A DNA stretch of 64,000 bases from Burkholderia lata (GCF_902499335.1 NZ_CABVQK010000001.1:558001-622000), one strand, 5' to 3'. Shown: positions 1 through 8,103, counted from the stretch's first letter. Made by a program: numbers and translations. The notes: generated from the sequence alone by a model not told the origin.

Positions 1-555
1 CCGGGGCTCGCCGAGCGCTGGGGCGTCAGCGTGCTGCATTGTCCGTATTGCCATGGGTACGAGGTGAGCGGCCAGCGGCTCGGCGTGCTCGCCACGCATC
101 CGCTGTCCGTGCATCAGGCGATCCTGATTCCGGACTGGGGCCCGACGACGTGGTTCACGCAGGGCGTGGTCGAAGCGAATGAAGAAGAAACCGCGTTGCT
201 CGATGCGCGTGGCGTGCGCATCGAGCGGTCGCCGGTCGTGGAAATCCTCGGCGATGCACCGCGTATCGACGCATTGCGGCTCGCCGACGGGCAGGTCGTG
301 CCGGTCGATGCGCTGTTCGTCGGCGCGCGCACGGCAATGGCGAGCGATCTCGCGCAGCAGCTCGGCTGTGCATTCGACGACGGGCCGCTCGGCCCGGTCG
401 TGCGCGTCGATGCATTGAAGCAGACGAGCGTCGCCGGCGTATTCGCGGCCGGCGACGCGTCGACACCGATGAGCAACGCAACGTTCGCATCGGCGTCGGG
501 CGTGATGGCCGGGGTTGCCGCGCACCGGTCGCTGATTTTCGGGCTCGACCGGTAA
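1..555 (+). CDS. Thioredoxin-reductase-like NAD(P)/FAD oxidoreductase (C-terminal part)
   Basis: The reading frame is open to the left edge, so the N-terminus with the first FAD-binding motif lies outside the window. What remains begins just before the redox motif HCPYCHGYE, the CxxC active-site pattern of thioredoxin-reductase-like class II flavoproteins. It ends with a GD-ASTPMSNATFASASG stretch that fits the second FAD-contacting motif near the C-terminus of this family. The likely role is NAD(P)H-dependent dithiol or small-molecule reduction in the cytoplasm; the partner cannot be told from here. In such Burkholderia proteins the CxxC can act without a classical thioredoxin, so 'thioredoxin reductase-like' is safer than trxB. 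The next gene is a LysR regulator in the same direction, 152 bases away. Confidence 0.85.
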   Translation, partial: PGLAERWGVSVLHCPYCHGYEVSGQRLGVLATHPLSVHQAILIPDWGPTTWFTQGVVEANEEETALLDARGVRIERSPVVEILGDAPRIDALRLADGQVVPVDALFVGARTAMASDLAQQLGCAFDDGPLGPVVRVDALKQTSVAGVFAAGDASTPMSNATFASASGVMAGVAAHRSLIFGLDR

Positions 556-707
556 CGGTGCGTGGCGTCGCGGGCCGTGTCATTCGAAACGACGATGCGA
601 TGCGATCCGATTCGATGCGCGGCCCACGCGATCCACAGCCGCATCGATGGATTCGCGTCACGATGTGAGGTTTAATGCTCGGCACATCCAGCATTAAGAG
701 ACATGAA

Positions 708-1634
708 ATGCTCGACCTCGACGACCTTCGACTCGTACGCGCAATCGGCACATCGCGCTCGCTGGCCTCCGCCGCGCGGCTGCTCGATCTCACGCCGCCC
801 GCGGTCACGATCCGCCTGCAGCGGATGGAAGCGCGCTTGAACGCACGGCTCGCCGTGCGGCAGCCGAAAGGGATTGCGCTCACCGACGAAGGGCAACGGC
901 TGTACCAGGAAGCCGTCGACATCCTCGAGCGCGTGGAGGCGCTGCCGGTCAGCATCGCGGGCGACCACGGCGACGTACAAGGCACGCTGCGCGTCGTCGC
1001 CCCACTCGGCTTCGGGCGAAAGTACGTCGCGCGGATCGTGCGCGACGTGCAACGCGCGCATCCGAAGCTGGAAATATCGCTCCACCTGTCGGAGAGCCCG
1101 TTGACCAGCGCGTCCGGCGCCGACGTGGTCGTCCATGTCGGCAGCCTCAAGTCGTCGTCGTGGATCGGGTATCCGCTCGCGCCCAACGATCGCTTTCTGT
1201 GCGCGAGCCCGGCCTACGCACGCCGCATCAAGGAACTGAACCATCCGTCCGACCTGGCCCGCTACGACTGCCTGTGCCTGCGCGAGAACGACGAGGACAT
1301 CCCGCGATGGCGCTTCTCGCCACGCAGCGATGCCAAAGGCGAGCCGCGACGGTCTACCGTGATCCGCGTCACGGGCGCGCTGTCGTCCAACGACGGTACC
1401 GTCATCACCGATTGGGCGCTGGCCGGGCTCGGGATCGTCGAACGCTCGGAGTGGGACGTCGCACCGCTGCTGGCAAGCGGCAAGCTCGTCCGTTTGCTGC
1501 CCGACTGGAATCTGCCGCCCGCGCCGGTGACGGCGCTGCTGCCGTCGCGCACCGGCCGTTCCGCGCGGCAACGGGTGTTCCTCGAAGCCGCGACGCGGTT
1601 TCTGAGCCCGCCGCCGTGGCGCGGCAAGGCATGA
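708..1634 (+). CDS. LysR-family transcriptional regulator
   Basis: A 308-residue protein, normal length for LysR regulators. The N-terminal winged helix-turn-helix (about residues 4-62) shows the usual SLASAARLLDLTPPAVTIRL pattern, followed by the linker helix and a substrate-binding domain. I start at the ATG at 708 because it gives the canonical LysR N-terminus (MLDLDDLRLVRAIG); an in-frame ATG at 675 would add 11 unusual residues. It lies directly upstream of, and in the same direction as, the PLP-enzyme gene at 1764. The 129-base gap holds a 17-bp palindrome (1665-1681), so control of the downstream amino-acid genes is a reasonable inference. Confidence 0.9.
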   Translation: MLDLDDLRLVRAIGTSRSLASAARLLDLTPPAVTIRLQRMEARLNARLAVRQPKGIALTDEGQRLYQEAVDILERVEALPVSIAGDHGDVQGTLRVVAPLGFGRKYVARIVRDVQRAHPKLEISLHLSESPLTSASGADVVVHVGSLKSSSWIGYPLAPNDRFLCASPAYARRIKELNHPSDLARYDCLCLRENDEDIPRWRFSPRSDAKGEPRRSTVIRVTGALSSNDGTVITDWALAGLGIVERSEWDVAPLLASGKLVRLLPDWNLPPAPVTALLPSRTGRSARQRVFLEAATRFLSPPPWRGKA

Positions 1635-1664
1635 GCCGCGCCGCGTGTCCGCTCGATCCAGTCG

Positions 1665-1681
1665 ATTAAACAGCGTTTAAT
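1665..1681. promoter_or_regulatory. Palindromic operator candidate before the DSD1-type gene
   Basis: ATTAAAC-AGC-GTTTAAT is a perfect 7+3+7 inverted repeat between the LysR stop and the PLP-enzyme start. A second small dyad, GCGT-TAAAC-ACGC (1696-1708), lies 15 bases further and repeats the TTAAAC core. Two related dyads upstream of a target gene next to a LysR gene fit the usual recognition-plus-activation site layout of LysR regulators. Confidence 0.45.
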
Positions 1682-1763
1682 GCCGGATTAGCCACGCGTT
1701 AAACACGCAACCCGTCGGCGCCTCTACAGTGTTCGCACCGGCAACACTCCGAGGCAACGCATC

Positions 1764-2894
1764 GTGGACCTTCAAACCCTCAACACCCCGGCCGCCCTGA
1801 TCGACGTCGGCCGCATGCGTCACAACATCGGCCGCATGCAGGCGCATCTGGACGCGCTCGGCGTCAGGTTCCGGCCGCACGTCAAGACCACCAAGTGCAC
1901 GTACGTCGTCGACGCCCAGATCGCGGCAGGCGCGCAGGGCATCACGGTATCGACGCTCAAGGAAGCCGAGCAATTCTTCGCTCACGGTATCCGCGACATC
2001 GTCTACGCGGTCGGCATGGTGCCCGCGAAGCTGGGCCAGGCACTTGCGCTGCGCCGGCAAGGTTGCGACCTGAAGCTGGTCGCCGACAGCCTGCCGGCCG
2101 CTCAAGCAATCGCCGAATTCGGGCGCGCACATGGCGAGCGCTTCGAAGTGTGGATCGAGGTCGACGTCGACGGCCATCGCTCGGGCATTCCACCCGACGC
2201 CGACCTGCTGATCGACGTGGGCCGCGCACTGGTCGACGGCGGGATGGTGCTCGGCGGCGTGCTGGCGCACGCGGGTTCCAGCTACGAATACGACACGCCC
2301 GAAGCGCTGGCGGCGATCGCCGAGCAGGAACGCAGCCGCACCGTGCGGGCGGCGGAGCGCCTCCGGGCCGCCGGGCTGCCCTGCCCGGTCGTGAGCATCG
2401 GTTCGACGCCCACCGCGCTCGCGGCGGAACACCTCGACGGCGTCACCGAAGTGCGCGCCGGCGTGTACGTGATGTTCGACCTCGTGATGCACAACATCGG
2501 CGTGTGCGACCTGTCCGACATCGCGCTGTCGGTGCTGACCACCGTCATCGGGCACCAGGAAGAGAAAGGCTGGGCGATCGTCGACGCAGGCTGGATGGCG
2601 ATGAGCCGCGACCGCGGCACGCAGCGTCAGGCGCGCGATTTCGGCTACGGGCAGGTCTGCACCGAACACGGCGACGTGCTCGGCGACTACCTGATGAGCG
2701 CCGCCAACCAGGAGCACGGGATCGTGTCGTGCGCGGGCTCGCCCGACTCCGCCATCGCGCAGCGGTTTCCGATCGGCACCCGCCTGCGCATCCTGCCGAA
2801 TCACGCGTGCGCCACCGGTGCGCAACATCCCGAGTATCAAGCGATCGGCGAAGACGGCGGCGCGCACACGTGGCCGCGCTTCTACGGGTGGTGA
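1764..2894 (+). CDS. DSD1-family PLP- and metal-dependent D-amino-acid dehydratase/aldolase
   Basis: A 376-residue protein of the alanine-racemase-fold group that includes D-threonine aldolase, yeast/chicken D-serine dehydratase and D-threo-3-hydroxyaspartate dehydratase. The N-terminal TIM barrel carries the PLP lysine motif RPHVK (Lys41). The C-terminal metal site reads NHAC, with His347 and Cys349. As I recall the family, aldolases use His-x-Asp and dehydratases His-x-Cys, so the sequence favours a dehydratase producing a 2-imino or 2-oxo acid. Translation starts at GTG 1764, with GAGG about nine bases upstream; no better ATG exists. The next gene encodes an ornithine-cyclodeaminase-family reductase, suggesting the two act in series. 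Substrate is unknown: D-serine, D-threonine and 3-hydroxyaspartate are all possible. Confidence 0.85.
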   Translation: MDLQTLNTPAALIDVGRMRHNIGRMQAHLDALGVRFRPHVKTTKCTYVVDAQIAAGAQGITVSTLKEAEQFFAHGIRDIVYAVGMVPAKLGQALALRRQGCDLKLVADSLPAAQAIAEFGRAHGERFEVWIEVDVDGHRSGIPPDADLLIDVGRALVDGGMVLGGVLAHAGSSYEYDTPEALAAIAEQERSRTVRAAERLRAAGLPCPVVSIGSTPTALAAEHLDGVTEVRAGVYVMFDLVMHNIGVCDLSDIALSVLTTVIGHQEEKGWAIVDAGWMAMSRDRGTQRQARDFGYGQVCTEHGDVLGDYLMSAANQEHGIVSCAGSPDSAIAQRFPIGTRLRILPNHACATGAQHPEYQAIGEDGGAHTWPRFYGW

Positions 2895-2936
2895 GCAAAA
2901 CCGTGCGCCCACGCCGCCACGTCGATTGATTGACTA

Positions 2937-2956
2937 TTTATCCAAATCTGGACAAA
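2937..2956. promoter_or_regulatory. Promoter with overlapping palindrome upstream of the OCD-family gene
   Basis: An interrupted palindrome, TTT-a-TCCA-aatc-TGGA-c-AAA, lies in the spacer of a plausible sigma-70 promoter: TTGACT (2930-2935), 17-base spacer, CAAAAT (2953-2958). A repressor bound here would block the promoter. This suggests that the reductase gene has its own control besides readthrough from the PLP-enzyme gene. Confidence 0.4.
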
Positions 2957-3003
2957 ATTTAAACTACTCCGATTCACCTTGCGCCGAAAGCGCTTGCCTG
3001 AAC

Positions 3004-3975
3004 ATGCCGACAGACGCCCGACTCCTGCTTCTCGACCGCGATGCCGTCGCACCCGCCCTCCAGGCCGCGCAAGTAACGGCGGCGGTTCGCGAAGCCTTCG
3101 TGCTGCACAGTCAAAGGGCCGGGCGCGTGTTCCCGGTGGTCCGCGAGAAGCTGCACACCGGCGGCGTGTTCGGCATCAAGTCGGGCGATGTCGCGAATCA
3201 GGATCTGCTCGGTTTCAAGGCGGCCGGGTTCTGGCCCTGCAACCGGGCGCTCGGCGGCGAACCGCATCAGGCCACCGTCGCGCTGTTCGACCCGGCCACC
3301 GGCCGACCGCTGTGCATCATGGACGGCAATGCGATCACCACCGCGCGAACCGGCGCCGCCGGCGGCCTCGGGCTGCATCTGCTCGCACGTCGCGACAGCA
3401 CGCGAATCTGCGTGTTCGGCACCGGCGTGCAGGCGCGCGTCCAGCTCGACTACGCGCTCGGGCTGCTGCCGCAACGGTGCACGGTGCGGTACGTGAACGT
3501 CAGCGGCGAACCCGATCCCGTATTCGAATCGGCGTTCCGGGAACGATGCACGATCGCCGTGGCGCGCGACCGGAACGACGCGGTGGCCAATAGCGACGTG
3601 GTCATCACGGCAACGCCCGGCGGCGGCCCGCTGTTCGATGCGGATGCCGTTCAGCCGGGCACCCACCTGACCTGCGTGGGCGCCGATACCGCCGGCAAGC
3701 GCGAGTTGCCGGCAGGCGTGCTGGAACGCGCGCGGATTTTCGTGGACGATCACGATCAGGCGCGCAGCATCGGCGAGTGCCAGTGGGCGCCGGATTTGCC
3801 ACGCACCGAAATCGGTGACATCCTCGCCGGAACCGCGACGGTCGACCGCGCGCCGCACGAGATCACCGTCTTCGACATGACCGGGCTCGCGCTTCAGGAC
3901 CTGACCGTCGCACGCTTCCTGTATCGGCAGGCCCTCGAAAACGGCACCGGAATCGCCATTCCGTGGCCCTGGTAA
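3004..3975 (+). CDS. Ornithine cyclodeaminase / mu-crystallin family reductase
   Basis: A 323-residue protein with the layout of the ornithine cyclodeaminase/mu-crystallin family: an N-terminal substrate half (FGIKSGD, FKAAGFWP) and a Rossmann NAD(P) site at VFGTGVQARVQ. Members include ornithine cyclodeaminase, alanine dehydrogenase, ketimine reductase and iminosuccinate reductase. ATG 3004 fits the usual start of the family; an open frame reaches back to 2818 inside the preceding gene but is not family-like. No strong Shine-Dalgarno is visible. Its place between a DSD1-type dehydratase and a HAD phosphatase suggests reduction of an imino acid rather than ornithine cyclisation, because no arginine or ornithine genes lie nearby. 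That is inference. Confidence 0.85.
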   Translation: MPTDARLLLLDRDAVAPALQAAQVTAAVREAFVLHSQRAGRVFPVVREKLHTGGVFGIKSGDVANQDLLGFKAAGFWPCNRALGGEPHQATVALFDPATGRPLCIMDGNAITTARTGAAGGLGLHLLARRDSTRICVFGTGVQARVQLDYALGLLPQRCTVRYVNVSGEPDPVFESAFRERCTIAVARDRNDAVANSDVVITATPGGGPLFDADAVQPGTHLTCVGADTAGKRELPAGVLERARIFVDDHDQARSIGECQWAPDLPRTEIGDILAGTATVDRAPHEITVFDMTGLALQDLTVARFLYRQALENGTGIAIPWPW

Positions 3976-3997
3976 ACGAAACTCCCCGTCAACCTCT

Positions 3998-4720
3998 ATG
4001 CGTCTCACCCAAGTTTCCGCTCTCTCGTTCGACCTGGACGACACCCTGTGGCCGTTCGGGCCGTCCGTCGTACGGGCCGAAGGGGAGCTTCGCACGTGGC
4101 TGATCGAGCATGCGCCCGGCACCGCGAGCGTGTTGCCCACGCAGCAGGCGCTGAGCGAGTTGCGTGAGGAATACGAACGATTGTGCCCCGAGCTCGCCGG
4201 CGACTTCCGTGCAATGAGAATCGGCTCGATCAGGCTTGCGCTGGAGCGGGCGAACGAAGATGTCGCGCTCACCGACCGTGCGTACGCAGCCTTCTATGCC
4301 GCGCGCAACCGGGTCGAATTCTATGAGGATGCATTGCCGGCGCTCGCGTGGTTGAGCGCGCGGTTTCCGTTGATCGCAGTGACCAACGGCAACGCGGACC
4401 TCCGGCTGACCGGCGGCGGCGAATTCTTTCGTGCGACGCTCAGCGCGCAGGCGTTCGGGGTCGCGAAGCCGGAGGCCGGGATCTTCCATGCGGCGGCGGA
4501 AGCGCTCGATGTGCAGCCGGCGGAATTGCTGCATGTCGGCGACGATTATCACCTCGATATCGTCGGTGCATTGAACGCGGGGCTTCAGGCGGCGTGGGTC
4601 GTTCGCGATACGCATCCGGAAGCGGAGCGGGTTCAGCAGCAGGCCGCGACGCCGCACCTCACGCTCAGCGACCTGTCGATGCTGTGTCGCATGCTTGGCG
4701 GGCCTGACGACGTCGTGTGA
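3998..4720 (+). CDS. HAD-superfamily hydrolase
   Basis: A 240-residue protein with all four HAD motifs: FDLDDT near the N-terminus (nucleophile Asp12, acid/base Asp14), TNG as motif II, the lysine of AKPEAG as motif III, and GDDYHLDIVGA as the acidic motif IV. The cap is a small helical insertion, as in phosphoglycolate-phosphatase and haloacid-dehalogenase types. It starts 22 bases after the reductase gene and is probably co-transcribed. A phosphatase on a small metabolite is most likely; the substrate cannot be read from the sequence. Confidence 0.88.
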   Translation: MRLTQVSALSFDLDDTLWPFGPSVVRAEGELRTWLIEHAPGTASVLPTQQALSELREEYERLCPELAGDFRAMRIGSIRLALERANEDVALTDRAYAAFYAARNRVEFYEDALPALAWLSARFPLIAVTNGNADLRLTGGGEFFRATLSAQAFGVAKPEAGIFHAAAEALDVQPAELLHVGDDYHLDIVGALNAGLQAAWVVRDTHPEAERVQQQAATPHLTLSDLSMLCRMLGGPDDVV

Positions 4721-4726
4721 GCGTCT

Positions 4727-4752
4727 GCGTGCGCCGCGTTCGCGACGCACGC
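4727..4752. terminator. Hairpin between convergent genes
   Basis: GCGTGCG (4727-4733) pairs with CGCACGC (4746-4752), and an inner CGCG-TT-CGCG continues the stem with one C/A mismatch. It follows the HAD stop by six bases and could serve both converging genes. There is no T tract, so termination strength is uncertain. Confidence 0.5.
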
Positions 4753-4845
4753 TTCACCACCATGAAACGCGGCTGACCGCCGTTCGCCGACCGTGCGAAC
4801 GTAATGGCCGGTCACGCCGATGCGCACATGACCGACCGCCGCTCG

Positions 4846-5463
4846 TCACGCCGCCTTGCGCGCGTCCGCGATCCGCTGCGGCGCCTTCGGCCGCGCATAC
4901 AACCGCTCCAGATACGCGCGCAGCTGCGGGAACGATTCGATCAGGTTGCACTCGCCGGCCCAGTCGATCAGGTAGGCCGTCACGCAATCGGCCACCGTCA
5001 GCGTGTCGCCGACGATGAACTCGCGCCCTTCGAGATGCTTGTCGAGGATCGCGGCCATCGTCCTGAAATCCTCGCGCGCCAGTTCGATATCCGCTGGCGA
5101 GCGCTTCTCCGGCGGATAGATGAACGAGTGCCGCGTGATCCGCCACAGCGGCTGCTCGAGCTCCGTCACCGCGAACATGACCCACCGGTAAGCCTCTGCC
5201 CGCAGCGCCGGATCGACCGGCAGCAGCGCCTTCTCCGGGTACTTGTCCGCGAGATACAGCACGATCGCGGCCGATTCGGGAATCACGAGGTCGCCGTCCA
5301 CCAGCACGGGCACCTTGCCGGCCGGATTGAGGCGCAGGAATTCGGGCCGCTTGTGCTCGCCCTGAAGCAGGTTCACCGAGATGAACTCGAAATCGGCATC
5401 CAGCTCCTTCAGCCCCCACAGCGCGCGTTGCGAGCGGGTGCCGGCAAATCCGTAAAGCTTCAT
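4846..5463 (-). CDS. Glutathione S-transferase
   Basis: A 205-residue cytosolic GST. The N-terminal thioredoxin fold (about 1-80) has TRSQRALWGLKEL, the cis-proline region GKVPVLVDG and the glutathione-binding PESAAIVLYLADKY. The helical C-terminal domain ends with the normal VADCVTAYLIDW segment. The start at 5463 gives the typical MKLYGFAGTRS N-terminus; an upstream in-frame ATG at 5529 adds 22 unlikely residues. It lies 88 bases after the end of the YciI-family gene in the same direction. It probably conjugates or reduces electrophiles; class and substrate are not evident. Confidence 0.9.
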   Translation of the reverse strand: MKLYGFAGTRSQRALWGLKELDADFEFISVNLLQGEHKRPEFLRLNPAGKVPVLVDGDLVIPESAAIVLYLADKYPEKALLPVDPALRAEAYRWVMFAVTELEQPLWRITRHSFIYPPEKRSPADIELAREDFRTMAAILDKHLEGREFIVGDTLTVADCVTAYLIDWAGECNLIESFPQLRAYLERLYARPKAPQRIADARKAA

Positions 5464-5551
5464 CGCCAGTCTCCATCCAGAATGTCGGGAACATCTCCAC
5501 GTGCCGGCCACCGCGCATCGCCGATACACGACGCCTGGCCTCGCCCGTCGT

Positions 5552-5920
5552 TCATGCGCCGGGAATCGCGAGCACCGGCATCACGTCGATCGCCACGCCC
5601 GGAAACAGCGTGAAATGCGGATGGCCCTCGAACAGCGCGGCCGCCGCGTCGTGCGAGGCTGCCCGCACGACAGTGAAGCCGCTCATCGCGTTCGCCGTGT
5701 CGGTGACGCCGGCCGCATCGATGGTCTTGGTCTTGCCGAGCGGCCCGCCCATCTCGACGATCGCGTCGCGATGCCGGTCGACCCATGCATGCCATGCGGC
5801 GATGCCGTCGCGCTCGCGCGTGCGCCGCTCCTCTTCCGGCAGCGCCATCCAGGCCTTCATGGCCGGGCTATCCTTGGTTCCGAGAAAAACCGCGAGATAC
5901 AACTGTTGTTGAGCACTCAT
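5552..5920 (-). CDS. YciI-family (YCII-related) protein
   Basis: A 122-residue single-domain protein of the YciI/DGPF group, recognised by the ferredoxin-like fold pattern and the FEGHPHFTLFPG segment near the C-terminus. The family is poorly characterised, with dimeric alpha/beta barrel enzymes among its members. It is transcribed divergently from a marR gene, and the 81-base gap holds a perfect palindrome within overlapping promoters (see 5967-6000). It is therefore probably the direct target of that MarR regulator. Confidence 0.8.
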   Translation of the reverse strand: MSAQQQLYLAVFLGTKDSPAMKAWMALPEEERRTRERDGIAAWHAWVDRHRDAIVEMGGPLGKTKTIDAAGVTDTANAMSGFTVVRAASHDAAAALFEGHPHFTLFPGVAIDVMPVLAIPGA

Positions 5921-5966
5921 GCTGTCTCCTCCGGTGACGGACGCAACGGGCTGTCGCGCCTCGACC

Positions 5967-6000
5967 TTGACAAGATAGGTTGATATCAACACAATTGCAA
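5967..6000. promoter_or_regulatory. Overlapping divergent promoters around a MarR-type palindrome
   Basis: GTTGATATCAAC (5979-5990) is a perfect 12-bp palindrome. On the plus strand TTGACA (5967-5972) and CACAAT (5990-5995) are 17 bases apart. On the minus strand TTGCAA (6000-5995) and TATCTT (5977-5972) are also 17 apart. The palindrome sits inside both spacers, so one bound dimer could shut off both genes. The marR ATG at 6002 would be almost at its own transcription start, suggesting a leaderless or very short-leader mRNA. Confidence 0.55.
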
Positions 6001-6001
6001 C

Positions 6002-6469
6002 ATGGCACGAAAAGAAAAGCTCCCTTTCGAAACGACGCTGATGGTGCGCGATTGCTGCCTGTGCCTGCACATGCAGCGCGCGGCGCGCAATCTTGCGCGG
6101 ATTTTCGACGATGTGCTGCGTCCGCTGGATCTCACCAACGGCCAGTTTTCGCTGCTGATGTCGCTGAACCGGCCGCAGCCGGCGCCGATGAAGTCGGTCG
6201 CGTCGCTGCTCGCGATGGACCGCACCACGCTCACCGCCGCGCTCAAGCCGCTCGAGCGGCGCGGCCTGGTCACGATCATGCAGGATCCGGACGACCGGCG
6301 CAGCCGCCTGCTCGAACTGACGCCGGCCGGCCACGACCTGCTCGCCGAAGCATTTCCACTGTGGCAGCAAACGCACGCCGAGATCGAACAGCCGTTCGCG
6401 CCGGGAGAAGTCGATCAGTTGCGCGGCCAGTTGCGGGCACTGTCGGTCGATCCGGCCGCGCGCGACTGA
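6002..6469 (+). CDS. MarR-family transcriptional regulator
   Basis: A 155-residue protein with the MarR winged helix fold: N-terminal dimerisation helix, recognition helix MDRTTLTAALKPLERRGLV, and the wing DPDDRRSRLLELTPAG. Two cysteines (CCLC, about residues 18-21) near the N-terminal helix could give redox sensing, as in OhrR-type regulators; this is only a hint. It is divergent from the YciI-family gene and probably autoregulated through the palindrome at 5979-5990. No Shine-Dalgarno precedes ATG 6002. Confidence 0.9.
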   Translation: MARKEKLPFETTLMVRDCCLCLHMQRAARNLARIFDDVLRPLDLTNGQFSLLMSLNRPQPAPMKSVASLLAMDRTTLTAALKPLERRGLVTIMQDPDDRRSRLLELTPAGHDLLAEAFPLWQQTHAEIEQPFAPGEVDQLRGQLRALSVDPAARD

Positions 6470-6605
6470 ACCTGCGCGCGGCCGATCGCTCGACTCCTGC
6501 CATTCCTTGTCAGTTGTCATCGGACGAATCCGTCGCGGCGCCCGATTCGGTGGCAATATCGCTCGGCACGACAACCGATCCGGTTTTCCACAAGGAGACG
6601 CAAGC

Positions 6606-7367
6606 ATGAGCAGCAACGAGAAGGGCGCGTATTTCCGTTCGCTTCACCGCGCGGGCCAGCCGCTGGCGCTGTTCAACGTGTGGGACGCCGGCAGCGCGCG
6701 CACGGCGGCCGACGCGGGCGCCGTCGCGCTGGCGACCGGCAGCTGGTCGGTTGCAGCAGCCAACGGTTTCGTCGACGGCGAGCAGATGCCGCGCGCGCTG
6801 ATGATGGAAGTACTCGAGCGGATCACGCGCGCGACCGACCTGCCCGTCACCGTCGACCTCGAAAGCGGGTATGGCGAGCGCCCGGAGGATGTGGCCGAAA
6901 CGATCGCGCTGAGCATCAAGGCCGGCGCGATCGGCTGCAACCTCGAAGACAGCTTCCCGGCGACGGGCGACTTGCGCGACGTCGACGCAGCGGCGGCCCG
7001 TCTCGCGGCAGCACGGCAGGCCGCGGATCGCGCGGGCGCCGACTACTTCATCAACGCGCGCACCGACGTGTTTTTCAAGGCGCCGGCCGATACGCACGAC
7101 GAGCGCCTGCTCGACGCCACGCTGGCCCGCGCGCGTGCTTATGCCGCGGCCGGTGCCGATGGCCTGTTCGTGCCGGGGCTGCGCTCGCCGGCGCTCATTC
7201 GCGCGCTGACGGCCGCGTCGCCGCTGCCGGTGAACGTGATGCGCGTCACGGCCACGCCGACGCTCGCCGACTTCGCGGAATACGGCGTGGCCCGCATCAG
7301 CCACGGGCCGTATCCGTACCTGCAGGCGATGAAGACGCTGGCGGAGATGGTCAGGCAAGGCGGCTGA
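6606..7367 (+). CDS. Isocitrate lyase / PEP-mutase superfamily protein
   Basis: A 253-residue TIM-barrel protein of the PEP-mutase/isocitrate-lyase superfamily: FNVWDAGSAR near the N-terminus, then DLESGYG as the metal-binding loop, NLEDS, and INARTD further on. The KKCGH-type catalytic loop of isocitrate and methylisocitrate lyases is absent, so this is a member of the PEP-mutase side (carboxyvinyl-phosphonate mutase, oxaloacetate decarboxylase, phosphonopyruvate hydrolase and relatives). The ATG at 6606 follows AAGGAG at a good distance. No phosphonate genes are nearby, which leaves the substrate open. Confidence 0.85.
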   Translation: MSSNEKGAYFRSLHRAGQPLALFNVWDAGSARTAADAGAVALATGSWSVAAANGFVDGEQMPRALMMEVLERITRATDLPVTVDLESGYGERPEDVAETIALSIKAGAIGCNLEDSFPATGDLRDVDAAAARLAAARQAADRAGADYFINARTDVFFKAPADTHDERLLDATLARARAYAAAGADGLFVPGLRSPALIRALTAASPLPVNVMRVTATPTLADFAEYGVARISHGPYPYLQAMKTLAEMVRQGG

Positions 7368-7497
7368 TCGATTCGCGGGACGGCCGGCCGCGCGCGCATC
7401 GAACGATTACATGACATGTAATTGGCGCACGACACGGCCGATCCTACGCTTCGGGTGTCGCGCCGCCATTCCGGCGGCGCTCATCCCCGGAGACATC

Positions 7498-8055
7498 ATG
7501 TCCGCCTATCCGCTTCATACGATCGACTCGGCACCGGCCGAATCGAAGCCCGTCCTCCAGCAGCTCCAGCAAACCTTCGGTATCGTCCCGAACATCGCGG
7601 CGACCATGGCCGCGTCACCGGTGCTGATCAACGGCTTCATCGGCCTGTTCGAGCGTGTGCACACGAGCAGCCTCACCGAGCCGCAAATCCAGACGCTCCT
7701 GCTCACCAATGCGGTCACGAACGCGAGCGAATGGCCGGTCGCGTTCCATACCGCGCTTGCGCTGAAACAGGGTGTGACCCACGCCGACGTCGACGCGATC
7801 CGCCATGGCAGCCTGCCCGGCGACGCGAAACTGGCCGCATTGTCGGCCACGGCACGCAAGCTGATCGACACCCGCGGCCGCCTGCCCGATGCCGACCGGC
7901 AGTCGTTCCTCGACGCCGGCTTCAGCGCCGAACAGTTGCTGGAGGTGATTGCGGTGGTCGCCGCATCGACGATCACGAACTACGTCGGCAGCGTGACGCG
8001 ACCCGCGCTCGAAGCGCCGTTCGACGCATTCGCGTGGCATGCGAACGCCGCATGA
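7498..8055 (+). CDS. Carboxymuconolactone-decarboxylase-family protein lacking CxxC
   Basis: A 185-residue AhpD-like helical protein. The segment TNASEWPVAFHTALA aligns with the usual N-x-C-x-x-C-x-x-x-H active site, but both cysteines are replaced (Ser and Pro); only the Glu and His positions remain. A peroxidase mechanism is thus unlikely. ATG 7498 is chosen because SAYPLHTID is the usual family start and GGAGA precedes it. It is 48 bases ahead of an XRE regulator in the same direction and may be co-transcribed with it. Confidence 0.8.
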   Translation: MSAYPLHTIDSAPAESKPVLQQLQQTFGIVPNIAATMAASPVLINGFIGLFERVHTSSLTEPQIQTLLLTNAVTNASEWPVAFHTALALKQGVTHADVDAIRHGSLPGDAKLAALSATARKLIDTRGRLPDADRQSFLDAGFSAEQLLEVIAVVAASTITNYVGSVTRPALEAPFDAFAWHANAA

Positions 8056-8103
8056 GTCCGATATAGTCGATCGCGTCGCTCACGGAACGCCCAGGGAGGC
8101 ACG

